Positions 31,655-42,393 of a stretch of 64,000 bases of DNA are shown piece after piece. Origin of the DNA: Scolanthus callimorphus. Taxonomy: Eukaryota > Cnidaria > Anthozoa > Actiniaria > Edwardsiidae. Position 1 is the stretch's first letter. Each line of letters begins with the position of its first letter. The notes under the pieces are model-generated. The model did no database searches, was not told the DNA's origin, and saw only the letters and a program-made list of their open reading frames with translations. The translations under genes were made by a program, and so were the position numbers. The stretch covers positions 19,925,854-19,989,853 of the forward strand of contig CM066913.1 of NCBI GenBank assembly GCA_033964015.1, given 5' to 3'.

Positions 31655-32230
31655 GACAACCTAAAAATCCTAAAGGGCCTCTATCCATGTAGTAGAGACA
31701 AGGATCCTAAAAATCCTAAAAGTATTGTTTAGGAAACCTAAAAATCCTAAGAAATCCTAAAAAAAAACTAAAAATCCTGAAGGCCCTCTATCCATGTAGT
31801 AGAGACAAGGATCCTTAAAATCCTAAAAGTATTGTTTAGGAAACCTAAAAATCCTAAGAATCCTAAAAAACCTAAAAATCCTAAAGCCCTCTATCCATGT
31901 AGTAGAGACAAGGATCCTAAAAATCCTAAAAGTATTGTTTAGGTAACCTAAAAATCCTAAGAATCCTAAAAAACCTAAAGGCCCTCTATCCATGTAGTAG
32001 AGACAAGGATCCTAAAAATCCTAAAAGTATAAGTTATGACTTTTAGGATATCTTAAGGTATTTAGTTAGTAGACACAAGGATCCTAAAAATCCTAAAAGT
32101 GTTGTTTAGGAAACCTAAAAATCCTAAGAAATCTAAAAAACCTAAAAATCCTAAAGGGAGCATAAGTTATGATTTTTAGGATATCTTTAGGTCTTTAGGT
32201 TTTTTAGGATTCCTAAAAATCCAAAAGCCA
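31655..32230 (-). repeat. AGGATTTTTAGG satellite, right arm (inverted)
   Basis: Five to six units in the opposite orientation to 27,430-29,680 (AGAGACAAGGATCCTAAAAA, GTTTAGGAAACCTAAAAATC). The unit variants resemble those at 29,350-29,680 (CTCTACTACATGGATA) more than those further left. Confidence 0.9.
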
Positions 32231-32256
32231 ATCCATTTCCGGACATAAGTGGAGTA

Positions 32257-32546
32257 GGGACCGGTCATTATTTATCGCCTGGGGGGGGGGGGGGGGGGGG
32301 GCTGAAAGGGGGGACCACAAGAAACAGAAGTGCTTTTATCAATGAAAGGGCTTGATAAAATGCGTTTATCAAAATTCGGGGGTGATCACGAAAACGTTTA
32401 ACTGCTCATTGTACTTATAGAGGGCGGATCACTGCATGTTGACCTTGTATTACCCAAAATCCTCTGACCACCCCCCCCCCCCCCCCCCCCCCACCTCGAC
32501 CCCCCCCCCCCCCCCCCCCCAAAGGCGATAAATAATGACCGGTCCC
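32257..32546. mobile_element. 290-bp MITE with poly-G/poly-C subterminal tracts
   Basis: Perfect 23 bp TIRs (GGGACCGGTCATTATTTATC...GCC). Each is followed by a run of about 20 G (left) or about 20 C (right). It abuts the right end of P1. The long G runs could form quadruplex structures and are likely sequencing trouble spots. Confidence 0.92.
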
Positions 32547-33017
32547 TTATAACATTACTAATGTAGATGTAGATGTATATACCAGTAGCGTTTAATACTT
32601 TAGAATAAAATTATCAAAATCTTACCAGGTCTACTGTATTACACTTGATTCAGTCTTACAAAGGTCATCTCTTTATTGCAAATACAACCGGTGGGTTCCC
32701 TGAGGGGGCTGTCTGGTGACGTCAGATCCCTTACCTAACCAGAGGAAGCCCACCCAGAACACAAAGGACAAGGTGCAACTGTAATTTCCGTGAAGTACGA
32801 CGAAAAGAAAGCTCATCTTTTTGCTTTCCGAGATCTGCGTTTTTGCCACGCAACTGAAAATGTTGATGAAAAATTTTGTTAAAGCTAACAGATCACCATT
32901 TCTGTTTTATTTTATTTTTTAGTTTATTTTCCTGCTTCATTTTTAGCAGGGTAGTTTCCAACGTGGCAGCTATTTTCCAAAGCATGCTGGGCGAGATTCT
33001 GAGTTTTATTATTATTA
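32547..33017. other. Unassigned sequence
   Basis: ATGTAGATGTAGATGTATAT microrepeat at about 32,560. No gene recognised. Confidence 0.25.
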
Positions 33018-33100
33018 TCCATTTTGAAATCACACGTGCGTTCTGCAATCTGATTGGCTCTCAGCAGGTCAATTTGCGCGTGTGATTTCAAAATGGATAT
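33018..33100. repeat. Hairpin flanking the 33.1-kb MITE
   Basis: ATCCATTTTGAAATCACACG (left) and CGTGTGATTTCAAAATGGAT (right) are perfect complements, with a 36 bp loop. The TTTGAAATCACACG core reappears at 34,360. Confidence 0.85.
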
Positions 33101-33116
33101 AATAAATTGACCTGAT

Positions 33117-33859
33117 TTAAAGGGGCACTCGCACGCTTGCCTGACAAGCAATAATTCAAATCTCAATTCAATTCCATTGTCTTGATAATAGATAGAATTC
33201 CATGCTGACTCTATCTCGCGTGCTGATTGGCTGAAATCGAGGGAGATTTTTTGTGGAATTACATGGCTACAAAAGTAGAATTCAATGAAAACACAGGACA
33301 CCCACGAAATTTCTACGACAAATTTCCAATTTATCAAGCGAGAAAGCAAGAACAATAACTTTCTAAAGTTTTAAACTCTGTCAAACATTGTATGAAACGT
33401 CTTTCGTTGACGAAGACGCTTCGCTAACAAGATTTTTAAGTTGCATTTTCCTGTAATTGAAACACTTTGGCAATGGCTTCCTTGGCGCGAGTAAAGCTTT
33501 TTTTGTAAATTACTAAATCAATAAAACCTCCGGCATGGGATTCAAAGAAAATCCATTACCCGACTCAGGAATTCCACACTGAATCTCACTTGAAAAATCG
33601 ATATCGCCCTTGTCGCTGCGCGACTCGGGCGATATCGATTTTTCACGTGAGATTTAGTGTGGAATTCCCTCGTCGGATAATGGATTTACCTATAAAAACA
33701 CTATAGATGTGTATTGATTTAACAGTTAAAAGATCATTTAACAAACCTGGAGGGTTGTTTTGGTTATTCCCGGTAAACTTACATGTATTTTTGGCGATTA
33801 GAATTATACTTCTTTTTTGACAGGTTGTACAAAAATTAAGCGTGCGAGTGCCCCTTTAA
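33117..33859. mobile_element. TTAA-flanked MITE, 743 bp
   Basis: TTAA|AGGGGCACTCGCACGCTT at the left and its complement AAGCGTGCGAGTGCCCCT|TTAA at the right. It carries the 140 bp hairpin at 33,548-33,687. Confidence 0.88.
33548..33687. mobile_element. 140-bp near-perfect hairpin nested in the MITE
   Basis: Stems of about 60 bp: AAATCCATTACCCGACTCAG... and ...GTCGGATAATGGATTT, with GGAATTCCACACT, TGAAAAATCGATATCGCCC inside. The loop is about 15 bp. Confidence 0.9.
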
Positions 33860-33996
33860 GATTTTTGACCTGGCGCGAGCGGAACGTTCTACTTCTAGCG
33901 CGTGCTACATTTTCAAGTTTGATTATTTCCCTTCATTTGGTGCGAAAAAATATTTTCTATGGAAATTATTTCAACATGGATATACTGTAATAAAGT

Positions 33997-34412
33997 GGTA
34001 ATTGGCCTTCGTGTCATGCAATTTTGGTCAGAAATCATACTCTTCCCAGTAGACCGTTACACCTCTCGGTTTTTCTGCCCGCCGGTGGCTGTCTAAAATT
34101 GATCGCATGATCACTTTTTTTGTACCACATGATGAGTTGCTTATGTACCACGTGACCAATGTTTGTGGGCATAAACTTTGAGAGTTCACTGTTTCACTGA
34201 ATTCCATGGTACATAAGCAACCCATCACCTGGTACAAAAATGTTGATCACGCGATCAATTTTAAACTGCTGCCGGCGGGCAGAAAAATCGAGAGATGTAA
34301 CGGTCTACTGGGAAGAGTAGTACTTGTGATTTCAAATCGACCTCACACTTTCGATTTTGAAATCACGCGTATGATTTCTGACCAAATTGCACTCCACTCA
34401 GGTCAATTACCA
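33997..34412. mobile_element. Foldback element, 416 bp
   Basis: Arms GGTAATTGGCC..., CAATTTTGGTCAGAAATCAT and GTAGACCGTTACA..., CCCGCCGG, GATCGCATGATCA, GTACATAAGCAA are mirrored in the right half. The right arm has an extra hairpin (GTGATTTCAAATCGA/TCGATTTTGAAATCAC). Confidence 0.82.
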
Positions 34413-34702
34413 TTATAAATCGGTGTGACTATTTTGCAGGTAGCAGGTCACTGTTTGAAAAAAAAACCTCGGATCCTATAAAAAAAAAGCTTGAAATTCA
34501 CCAAGCCTTTGTTGTTTTAAATGTTTCTAAAATGTTTTGCTGTCTTTTACAGCAACATTCTTTGTTTCATGATCCGCATTTTCAAAAATCTTATTTGGAT
34601 TTGGGGTTTTCTGCTTTTGGACCTGAATAACTGAGAGAATTATTGTTTGAAAAAGCAATATTTTTACCTTTTGTACGAAACCTAAAAAAAATTAAGCCAT
34701 AA

Positions 34703-34911
34703 TGTCGGCTAATGCTGTTTACATCTTGTTGACACCCAATTGAGATCATGTGATGATTCCTTTTGGGTGGATACTTTTGATAGCTCTGAACATACACTCA
34801 TGCACTCGGTCGGAGTGAGAAAAATTTGACAATTGTAACCACCCAAAGGAATCATTACAGGATCTGAATTCGGTGGCAACAAGATGTAAACACTGTTAGC
34901 CGATTTGGTCT
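34703..34911. mobile_element. MITE family M1, copy 2
   Basis: Arms GTCGGCTAATGCTGTTTACA and (right) TGTAAACACTGTTAGCCGA. The core CCTTTTGGGTGGATAC ... TTGTAACCACCCAAAGG is shared with 18,575-18,720. Confidence 0.88.
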
Positions 34912-35880
34912 AAAATCCGACGAAATGCAGGCTGTGTCCTTGGCTGAATATACAAGCCTATTATCGATTTTTGGCCTGTGGATTTCCCGCCAAAACAAGT
35001 CCAAGCAAGTATGCTATTTTTAGACTTTGAGTATTATTATTCGTACAACAGCAAATACCTCAGTGAAAGATTCAGGCCTGGAAGAACTAATGAAAAGAGT
35101 GAAAGGGTGTCTCTGGTTGACCCACTGCTAACCCTGGGAGCAATAGAGGTAGCTGCAAGCATGTCCTCTCCCTTGGAAAGGCTCAACAATGTCCCACGAG
35201 TATTTTCTTTGTGCATCAAAACCCAAAATAGGTAAGACAAAGCCTTTATGCCTTGTTCACACTAGCAACATAACAATGACCCAAGCTTGGCCACACAGCC
35301 TTCTTTGTCACTTCTGTGCAGTGAGAACCTCATTATGTTGTTATGTCACCAGTGCAGGGATGTCAACTCTCCTGGTTTTGCTGTGAGACAACTGTACTGC
35401 CAGGAGGTAACAACATACCTATCTTCTCCGGAGATGAGGAGGTGGCATTAAACTTACTGATTCCACCAGCAAAGCTCTGTGGATATGGAAGCTATAGTAC
35501 ATCTATGCAGGCCACAACTTAAAGGACTGCTGATCAACAAGCGTTGCAGGGAGACATGCATGCATGTTGCCCCCTAACTCTAGAAATGCTGCACCTTCAG
35601 CTCAAGCCTGTATCACTCTGCTGAAATTTGGACAAATAGGGCTAGCAGAATCAGAGGATAGTCACTCAGGTGAGTCGGTCATGTCATCCAAAGCACCCAA
35701 GAAATCCCAGTCTCTTGGTAAGTTAAAATTGGGCAAATCAGCCAAGCCCCCACAAGCCAAGTTTTTCCACCAAGATTGGCCATACAGCTTTCTGCTGCTA
35801 CTCCTGTGCCGTGAGAACCTCAGGATCACCAAGTTCATAGCCAGTTATGGCCAAAACAATCTAGCCAAACAATGGAAAAC
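34912..35880. other. Unassigned; possible plus-strand exons
   Basis: An open plus frame (34,978-35,229) ends at a good donor (AATAG|GTAAG) and encodes LVDPLLTLGAIEVAASMSSP. A second ends at CTTG|GTAAGT (35,718). A similar phrase (CACAGCCTTCTTTGTCACTTCTGTG / ACAGCTTTCTGCTGCTACTCCTGTG) occurs at 35,300 and 35,785, hinting at duplicated material. No domain recognised. Confidence 0.3.
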
Positions 35881-36715
35881 CAGGGCTAAATATGTTGACG
35901 ACCTTTCTATAATAGAGATTATACCTAGGTGCTCCACCAGTGTTTTGCCGTTCATTGCTAGAGATATTTCCTCATACGCTAGTGAGCATGGCATGCGACT
36001 CAACCCAGTCAAATGCAAGGAGATGTTTGTTGATTTCTTACAGTGTAAACCACACCATCCTCCTCCTCTGCAGCTTTCTGGGTCTCTAATTAAGCGCGTC
36101 ACCATGTACAAATTGCTTGATGTTCACATTGCAGAAAATCTATACTGGAGTACGCACTGCGAGTACATTGTCAAGAGAGCACGCAAACGCCTATACGCAA
36201 TGTGCTGCTTGAAGAAGGCTGGTGTTGTTGAAGAGGACCTGGTCTTGGTGTACTCCAGCCTGATTCGCTCTGTGCTGGAGTATGCCTCTCCAGTCTGGGC
36301 TAACTTGCCAGTTTACTTAAGTTTTCTAGTTGAGAGTGTTCAAAAAACAGCCTTATATATCATCTATCCTGGGTTTTCATATGAAGACGCACTTGTGCGC
36401 TGCGGTCTCCATACTCTCTCGGATCGGCGCCACGCAGCTTGTACTAAGTTTATCCACAGAGTATGGGACACTGGTGTCCTTGCCAACTTGTTACCACGGC
36501 GCACAAGTGTGTCTCACGGATATAATCTTCGGTCTGGCGCTGCTAGGGGTGACCCAGCTGTGGCCTCGACAAATCGATTAGGTATGTTTGTCACATATAG
36601 ATATAGTTGATGTGTGTGAGATGTATAAATTATCAAATTGAATTGAATACTGACCACTCTTGTAATTTAGCTGTAAAGCTACGAAAAGAGTAATTAAACT
36701 GATTATTATTATATT
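35880..36715 (+). mobile_element. 5'-truncated LINE, reverse transcriptase C-terminal part
   Basis: Plus strand. After about 105 unrelated codons, the open frame reads RAKYVDDLSIIEIIPR (YVDD catalytic box), GMRLNPVKCKEMFVDF, LDVHIAENLYWSTHCEYIVK and RARKRLYAMCCLKKAG. It then gives VYSSLIRSVLEYASPVWANL and ALVRCGLHTLSDRRHAACTK, to a stop at 36,608-36,610. This is the connection and C-terminal region of a non-LTR reverse transcriptase. The frame is intact for about 245 codons, so this insertion is fairly young. It ends near ATTATTATTATATT at 36,703. It differs in sequence from the LINE at 5,440-6,797. Confidence 0.85.
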
Positions 36716-36810
36716 AAAACATGCTTAGATCTTCCCCCAGTAACTTTGAAAGGACTGCACTCCAAGAGCAATTTGATTGCTCTAATGTAGGCAGCAATTA
36801 GATTGAATTA

Positions 36811-38092
36811 GAGTGGAAACTAGTTTTGTACTAGCCTGTCATGGCAGGTCACTAGCGATGGAGTGGAGGGCTCTCCAAGTGGAGACTGAGAGTCAGCTTT
36901 CAAAATCTGGAGAAACACTCTTATTCACCATCACATTCACTTTGATTTTCAAACCTCTTTCCCCAGGATGCAAGATGTCATGCCTACATGTACATGTACA
37001 CATATTCAATACCACACATATTCAATACGCAAATTAATTGTTACATGCAAATAATGGATTTATGCATTGTATGGTATGTTGGATAAAAATTGCATGAAGG
37101 AAATTTCTCAAAAGCTCCTTGATTAGACAGAACAGCCCCCCTTCTTTGCACAATGACAGGATATTATTGGTTTCAGATTTCAATTTTTTTTCTTTTATGT
37201 TTACTATTATTATTTTTCTTCCCAAAAGGGGGGTCATATGCACCCTAGGACCCTCGCTAGCTATGCCACTGTGATATATACTAAGTAAGAATTTTCTCAA
37301 TAAAAAAAGTTAATGAAAATAAAAAAATGGTAACAAATGTGACAAAATTAAAATTTTTATGGTTTAATACTTGTGGTAGTGTAGTCTACATATCAAGATA
37401 AATGTGTTGTTTTTGTCAATGCCAACCCGTGCATGATGCGGGGTGTTTGAAGAGTGGAAACTAGTTTTGTACTAGCCTGTCATGGCAGGTCACTAGCGAT
37501 GGAGTGGAGGGCTCTCCAAGTGGAGACTGAGAGTCAGCTTTCAAAATCTGGAGAAACACTCTTATTCACCATCACATTCACTTTGATTTTCAAACCTCTT
37601 TCCCCAGGATGCAAGATGTCATGCCTACATGTACATGTACACATATTCAATACCACACATATTCAATACGCAAATTAATTGTTACATGCAAATAATGGAT
37701 TTATGCATTGTATGGTATGTTGGATAAAAATTGCATGAAGGAAATTTCTCAAAAGCTCCTTGATTAGACAGAACAGCCCCCCTTCTTTGCACAATGACAG
37801 GATATTATTGGTTTCAGATTTCAATTTTTTTTCTTTTATGTTTACTATTATTATTTTTCTTCCCAAAAGGGGGGTCATATGCACCCTAGGACCCTCGCTA
37901 GCTATGCCACTGTGATATATACTAAGTAAGAATTTTCTCAATAAAAAAAGTTAATGAAAATAAAAAAATGGTAACAAATGTGACAAAATTAAAATTTTTA
38001 TGGTTTAATACTTGTGGTAGTGTAGTCTACATATCAAGATAAATGTGTTGTTTTTGTCAATGCCAACCCGTGCATGATGCGGGGTGTTTGAA
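36811..38092. repeat. Exact 641-bp tandem duplication
   Basis: 36,811-37,451 and 37,452-38,092 appear identical base for base. Both contain GAGTGGAAACTAGTTTTGTA, GGTCATATGCACCCTAGGAC and CCCGTGCATGATGCGGGGTG. Small ORFs repeat identically in both strands. Either a very recent duplication or an assembly artefact. No domain in the ORFs. Confidence 0.97.
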
Positions 38093-39613
38093 TTTCCAGG
38101 CTGACCTGGGGCCAAAATAAAGATGGCGGCCTACAAGAACAGTGATTCTCTCCAGCGAACTTTTTGACAATTTAGGGCAAGAAATAAGCTAGGAAAACTT
38201 CTGGACTTCCAAATATGGTAAGTAGAAACTTCCATATAAGGTAATTTTAGAAAACGACACATTCCAACAGGAACTATGTTGATATGCTTGAAAGCATTCT
38301 GCTCCTTTGGCCTCTATTTTGCAGTTGAGCCTAGACTATGGACAATGTTTGCATTTGTTTGAATGTATTGTTCCAGAAATTGTCCACTCCCCCCCAACCC
38401 CCCCCCTTGGAGACAAACTTTACATTGATCGATTAAGGTCGTCCAAAATTTTGGAGCGAAAAAAACTACGATTTTTTAAATCAGACCAAATTTCGTGAAA
38501 GTAGGCCCAAATTTCGCGTTGAGCCGATGCGTGGAGGAATTATGTTGATACGTACATTTCTATATTTTTCAAAATCGCAAAATAGTATTTAATTTTCATC
38601 AAAAGCATGACCTTCCTTGAACAATTACAAATAGATTGGGCTATAAAAGCCTTCAATTTATAACCATGAAGTACCAAACTCTGTCATGCTAATTCATAAC
38701 ACTGGATTTTACATAAATTTTAGCCCTGATTTATAAATCCTAAAATATCTTCAGATCGGTCTTGTAGAATTTAGTCAAACTTCGGTTACACCTGGGCAAT
38801 CAGTCAATCTTGAGGTACCGTAGAGCATTTTTCAAAAAAATGTCGTTACAGCCTGAAACTGGGGTGAGAGTGGAAATAGGCGTGGCCCGATTGTCATGTG
38901 ATACTAACTCCGATCTCCCCAACTTTTGTACTGACATGTATTTCAGTCTATGGGTAGTATGTGTGTTATATTGGCTGTGCGATAGAAATCAACCTGCTTT
39001 TATATGAGAGGTTCAAAATTGGTTGGCATGGGTACAAAATTACTGGGTCGATCCACCTTAACAGTGCACAACAAAATGAATCCTGATTCCTGTATAATTT
39101 TGGGCAACACAGTATGCAAAATTCAATATTTTGACCGAAATACATGACCATTCATCTCAGTTTAAGCTTGAGTCAGACTAACTCAGTGTTTAGCTGAGGT
39201 TTTTTAAAAGTTTAGAACGCTGCGCGAGTCATTAACATGGCTTCCAAGTTTGCTAAAAGAAAGGCTTTTAGCAACGAGTCTGCTCTAAAACACTTTCTTA
39301 CAACACAATTTTATGTTATAAGATGCTCTCCACTCACCATTTCACTTGATGCATGCAAAGTCCTGTGAAAATTCACCAAAATACGCCAAGATATGGTCAA
39401 TCCTCCGATTACACAGCATCGTGTTCAAAGCACTAAACAACCCCCGTGATGCATGATGGGAAACTTTGTGGGTCGCGGCGGCGCTCCGGCCTCAAAGACT
39501 GCCAAGAAATGCATGAAAATTTGGAGCTTAATCAATACACGTTTTTTGCTCAATTTCGTCTGTGAAAAGCCAAGAAACGCAGCTGTAGATGAAAAGGAAT
39601 GCGTATTTAAAAA
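38093..39613. other. Unassigned sequence
   Basis: AAAGATGGCGGCC at 38,119, a YY1-like start context, is followed by a frame that stops after 12 codons. A C tract lies at 38,390-38,408. No gene recognised. A minus-strand frame at 39,850-39,700 (FYRLFYATWSNFPDYKELQS) ends at a good donor (GAG|GTAAGA, about 39,702) and could be an exon, unsupported otherwise. Confidence 0.3.
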
Positions 39614-39935
39614 ACACAGGGCGCCCAAGATCAATGTCTGTCCCGTTACTAAAATGCCCTAAAACGTAAACATTTTGTCAAGTTTTCAAATAAAAAAATC
39701 TTACCTCTATATATTGTCTCTGTGATGCTTTGGAGTTCTTTGTAGTCCGGAAAATTGCTCCATGTTGCGTAAAACAGCCTGTAAAAGCCAAACTTCCCGA
39801 CACCACTTCCCCCCTTGTTTTCCGTTTCAAGGGGGGAAGTTGCGTTTTTAGGGCATTTTAACGATACAGAGGGCATTTTAACGGGACAGAACAGGATCGA
39901 CTTTTCACAAACAATGATCTTGGGCGCCCTGTGAT
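39614..39935. mobile_element. TIR element with GGGCGCCC ends
   Basis: CACAGGGCGCCCAAGATCA (left) and TGATCTTGGGCGCCCTGTG (right), with TGTCCCGTTA.TAAAATGCCC inside. A second internal hairpin, CTTCCCCCCTTG...CAAGGGGGGAAG, lies at 39,806-39,841. Confidence 0.75.
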
Positions 39936-39976
39936 TAAAAAGGCACTTCTTCAAGATCGGGTTTAGGGACCCATAT

Positions 39977-40500
39977 TTGTTGGTCGGGGATGATCGCCGT
40001 GTCTTTTAGGGGTTAAACACTTTCCTAGGAAAGCTAGGGAGGCTTTTTTTATCAACAGAGGTCAAACTTTATCCCCCAAAGGTCTCAATACTAGAGACGA
40101 AAATTTTAACAATTTCAGCTGTTAGATCTTTATGTATCTATGTATCTATGTATCTTTTTGTGTATTCCTGTTACGTTTTATCACGTGACACTCCACTTGT
40201 ATGTATCTATTTCACGTTTGAATTTTGACGGTTATTTTATTTATAGTAGTTAACAATGTAAATATTCACCATTACCTGAAGAAGGTCGGTACTGGCTGAC
40301 CGAAATATCGTGTAAATGAAAATTATAAGCTGTTAATCAACCATTCAAGTTTTTATTCTTTCTTACATATCTACTGGATGATAGGTCCTTTATTGGATCC
40401 AGCTTCAGTTTTACTTGTAAGCGGTCCTGCAAATACTTCAAAGTTTATCTTTTTAGGCATGAAAGTGAAATTTCCCGCGATCATCCCCGACCAAAATATC
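39977..40500. mobile_element. Inverted-repeat element with a Penelope-like ribozyme-type motif
   Basis: ATTTGTTGGTCGGGGATGAT (left) and ATCATCCCCGACCAAAATAT (right) are inverted. The interior has ATGTATCT microrepeats (40,130-40,157) and the motif CCTGAAGAAGGTCGG...GACCGAAATATCG described separately. Confidence 0.55.
40276..40310 (+). ncRNA. Hammerhead-like core, Penelope-type
   Basis: CTGAAGA, then GGTC...GACC (4 bp stem), then GAAA, matches the hammerhead order C-U-G-A-N-G-A / stem II / G-A-A-A. Penelope-like elements are known to carry hammerhead motifs in their terminal repeats. Stem III and the cleavage nucleotide were not resolved, so activity is unproven. Related decayed motifs occur at 51,655, 60,423 and 60,711. 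Confidence 0.4.
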
Positions 40501-40591
40501 CGTATTTTTAATTCTCAATCCGACCGATTTCACCTTTTCAACTTTCCCGAAATAATTGTATCGAAATCGCAAGCCTGTCATCACACTCCAT

Positions 40592-40681
40592 TAGACTGCT
40601 AGCAGCCTCTACTGTGGCGCGTCCCCAGAGAAGCGCCCGAACCCCCGATGACGCGCCAAAGTAGGGGCTACTAGCAGTCTA
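40592..40681. mobile_element. Hairpin MITE, 90 bp
   Basis: GACTGCTAGCAGCCTCTACT and the inverted AGTAGGGGCTACTAGCAGTC, with GGCGCGTC/GACGCGCC inside. Confidence 0.85.
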
Positions 40682-40683
40682 CT

Positions 40684-40798
40684 TAACAATTATCCTGCGA
40701 GATTGCGCAGAATATTGTCTGATAATTAGCCGACGAGGGACGCAGTCCCGAGTTGGCTAAATCAGACGATATTCTGCAAAATCGAGCAGGATAATGGT
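40684..40798. mobile_element. MITE family M4, complete copy
   Basis: ATTATCCTGCGAGATTGCGCAG and its near-complement (CTGCAAAATCGAGCAGGATAAT); inner TTAGCC/GGCTAA. Half copies lie at 46,053-46,100 and 49,155-49,190 inside the ATP5F1D intron. Confidence 0.85.
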
Positions 40799-40851
40799 TT
40801 TATTATTCAGCACATCGATAGCACAAACCCCCCCTGAAAAACATTACTTTT

Positions 40852-41656
40852 GTACGGTGGCCCACAACTGTCACGGCTAAAAAGAAAAGCTCGCGGCTAA
40901 ATACAAACTCTCGCGGCTAAAAGAAAATGCTCACGGCTAAAAGAAAATGCTCACGGCTAAAAGAAAATGCTCACGGTTAAAAGAAATACTCACGGCTAAA
41001 AGAAAATGCTCACGGCTAAAAGGAAATACTCACTGCGGCTAAAAGGAAATGCTCACGGCTAAAAGAAAATGCTCACGGCTAAAAGGAAATACTCACTGCA
41101 AGCAAGGCTCACGGCCAACCTACCTCGGCCGAGTTTCCTCGAAACCAAAATGGCGGCCGTTACCAAAAACTCCTCAAGGGGGGGGGACCTAGCGCAAACT
41201 CATGCAAATCAGATTGTGCGACTCCATTACCTCCCGAACTATGCTAGTCCGAAGGTGACAAAAAAACAAGTTTACTTTTTTATAACTACTTTGGAGTCTT
41301 TCACATCAAGTATCATTTCCATGACAACAAGTCACTCACATTTTTACAAATTAGGATACTTCCACATCAAGTATCGTTTCTATGACAACAAGTCACTCGC
41401 ATTCCTTTTAGCCGTTAGCATTTTCTTTTAGCCGTGAGTATTTTCTTTTAGCCGTGAGCATTTTCTTTTAGCCGTGAGTATTTTCTTTTAACCGTGAGCA
41501 TTTTCTTTTAGCCGTGAGCATTTTCTTTTAGCCGTGAGCATTTTCTTTTAGCCGTGAGCATTTTCTTTTAGCCGTGAGCATTTTCTTTTAGCCGCGAGAG
41601 TTTGTATTTAGCCGCGAGCTTTTCTTTTTAGCCGTGACAGTTGTGGGCCACCGTAC
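40852..41656. mobile_element. Palindromic minisatellite element P2
   Basis: 805 bp. TIR GTACGGTGGCCCACAACTGT, then on the left about 11 tandem copies of the 20 bp unit CACGGCTAAAAGAAAATGCT. On the right are about 11 copies in the opposite orientation, and then the inverted TIR. The outermost units (GCTCGCGGCTAAATACAAAC) are shared variants on both sides, so the arrays are mirror images. The core (41,100-41,405) holds a 62 bp direct repeat (ACATCAAGTAT.TTTC.ATGA). No ORF. Confidence 0.92.
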
Positions 41657-42170
41657 TTTTGTGTATTATTTACGAGCTCAACACATCACATTTCCCTCAG
41701 AGACGGATATCGCAGGATATCTGTCATGTACAGAAGGCAGCTATTGGGGTTCCAATGACGTACAGGTAGCTACGCGCCTGGATGTGACACGGCACAACGC
41801 CATTTACCCCTTAGACCGCGTAAAGGCAGAGGAAGAAAAACGTCAGTTACAATTGCTAAGGTGAAGAACGCGTTCGCACCGTTCGACTGTACCGGAAGTG
41901 TCTCAGATTTGAGGTCAGCGCACTGCGACACTATCCGTTTACTTCCGGTCTCCCTTATAGCTGGCGCACGCTCACCTTTCAACCATTTGCTTTCGGCACT
42001 GTTTGCTTTACTTTATTTTTCTCTGCTTTACAAGGGTGTTCGCGGTACCCCCTCCCCCCCCCCCTCCTCCCCTGCCACACCCCATAAATTATCGGCCTGT
42101 TACGATCCAGCTTTATTTGCTCCCTCGAGAAAGACAAGACGTCCAAAACATAACCTCTCAATTAAAAAGA
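41657..42170. other. Intergenic region 3' of ATP5F1D
   Basis: Two ETS-like sites in opposite orientation (ACCGGAAGTG at 41,890 and ACTTCCGGT at 41,941) suggest a promoter, but no gene was found. A C-rich tract lies at 42,051-42,070. Confidence 0.35.
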
Positions 42171-42172
42171 GT

Positions 42173-42178
42173 TTTATT
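42173..42178 (-). terminator. ATP5F1D poly(A) signal
   Basis: AATAAA on the minus strand, 93 bp past the stop codon at 42,271. Confidence 0.75.
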
Positions 42179-42270
42179 ATATTTCCAAGTTATACAGCCA
42201 CACTCAACATCGTATAGTCAAATACCAATACAAACAATTGTATCACTGAAGTAATAAACAGTAGTCAACA

Positions 42271-42393
42271 TTAATGCATGGCCTTGACTAATGCCTCAGC
42301 ACACTCTACGGCAATGGAGGCTTTGGCCTTGTCTTCATCAGATGTGGCACTGGATAACTCTTGTTGAGCTTCCTCTAGTTGTCTATTGACAGC
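42271..42393 (-). CDS. ATP5F1D: ATP5F1D exon 4 (C-terminal helices, stop)
   Basis: 123 bp after TTTTAG. Encodes AVNRQLEEAQQELSSATSDE through ECAEALVKAMH and TAA. This is the helical hairpin that packs on the beta-sandwich in the family. Confidence 0.96.
   Translation of the reverse strand, partial: AVNRQLEEAQQELSSATSDEDKAKASIAVECAEALVKAMH

Larger units (their letters stand above)
29680..31655 (+). repeat. GTCAGAACGAAG satellite
   Basis: More than ten copies, 70-150 bp long, share CATATTTGTCAGAACGAAGA, and many also share ACTTTGCGCTTTGAGAACGA and CTGAAAGGAACTTGTTTATA. Lengths vary through internal deletion. It forms the centre of P1. Confidence 0.88.
27383..32248. mobile_element. 4.9-kb palindromic satellite element P1
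   Basis: The outer arms ATGTCCAGAAATGGA (27,386) and TCCATTTCCGGACAT (32,232-32,246) are inverted, and just inside AAAATCATAACTAATGCTCC pairs GGAGCATAAGTTATGATTTT. The left arm is a tandem array of about 105 bp units (TTTAGGATTTTTAGGTTTTT, CACTTTTAGGATTTTTAGGA, CTCTACTTCATTGA) at 27,430-29,680. The right arm (31,655-32,200) is the same array in opposite orientation. A second satellite fills 29,690-31,650. A TIR element (28,178-29,348) is nested inside. No transposase ORF is present. Confidence 0.75.

Noticed and set aside
32257..32546. Poly-G and poly-C runs as assembly gaps or junk
   Set aside because: They are flanked by perfect 23 bp inverted repeats in the correct order, so they belong to an element; only their exact length is doubtful.
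36813..37941. Duplicated 74- and 88-residue ORFs as genes
   Set aside because: They are identical only because the 641 bp DNA is duplicated exactly, lie on both strands, and have no domain.
41861..42217. Plus-strand 118-residue ORF with a proline run
   Set aside because: It overlaps the 3' UTR of ATP5F1D and a C-rich tract; there is no domain. The nearby ETS-like sites alone do not establish a gene.
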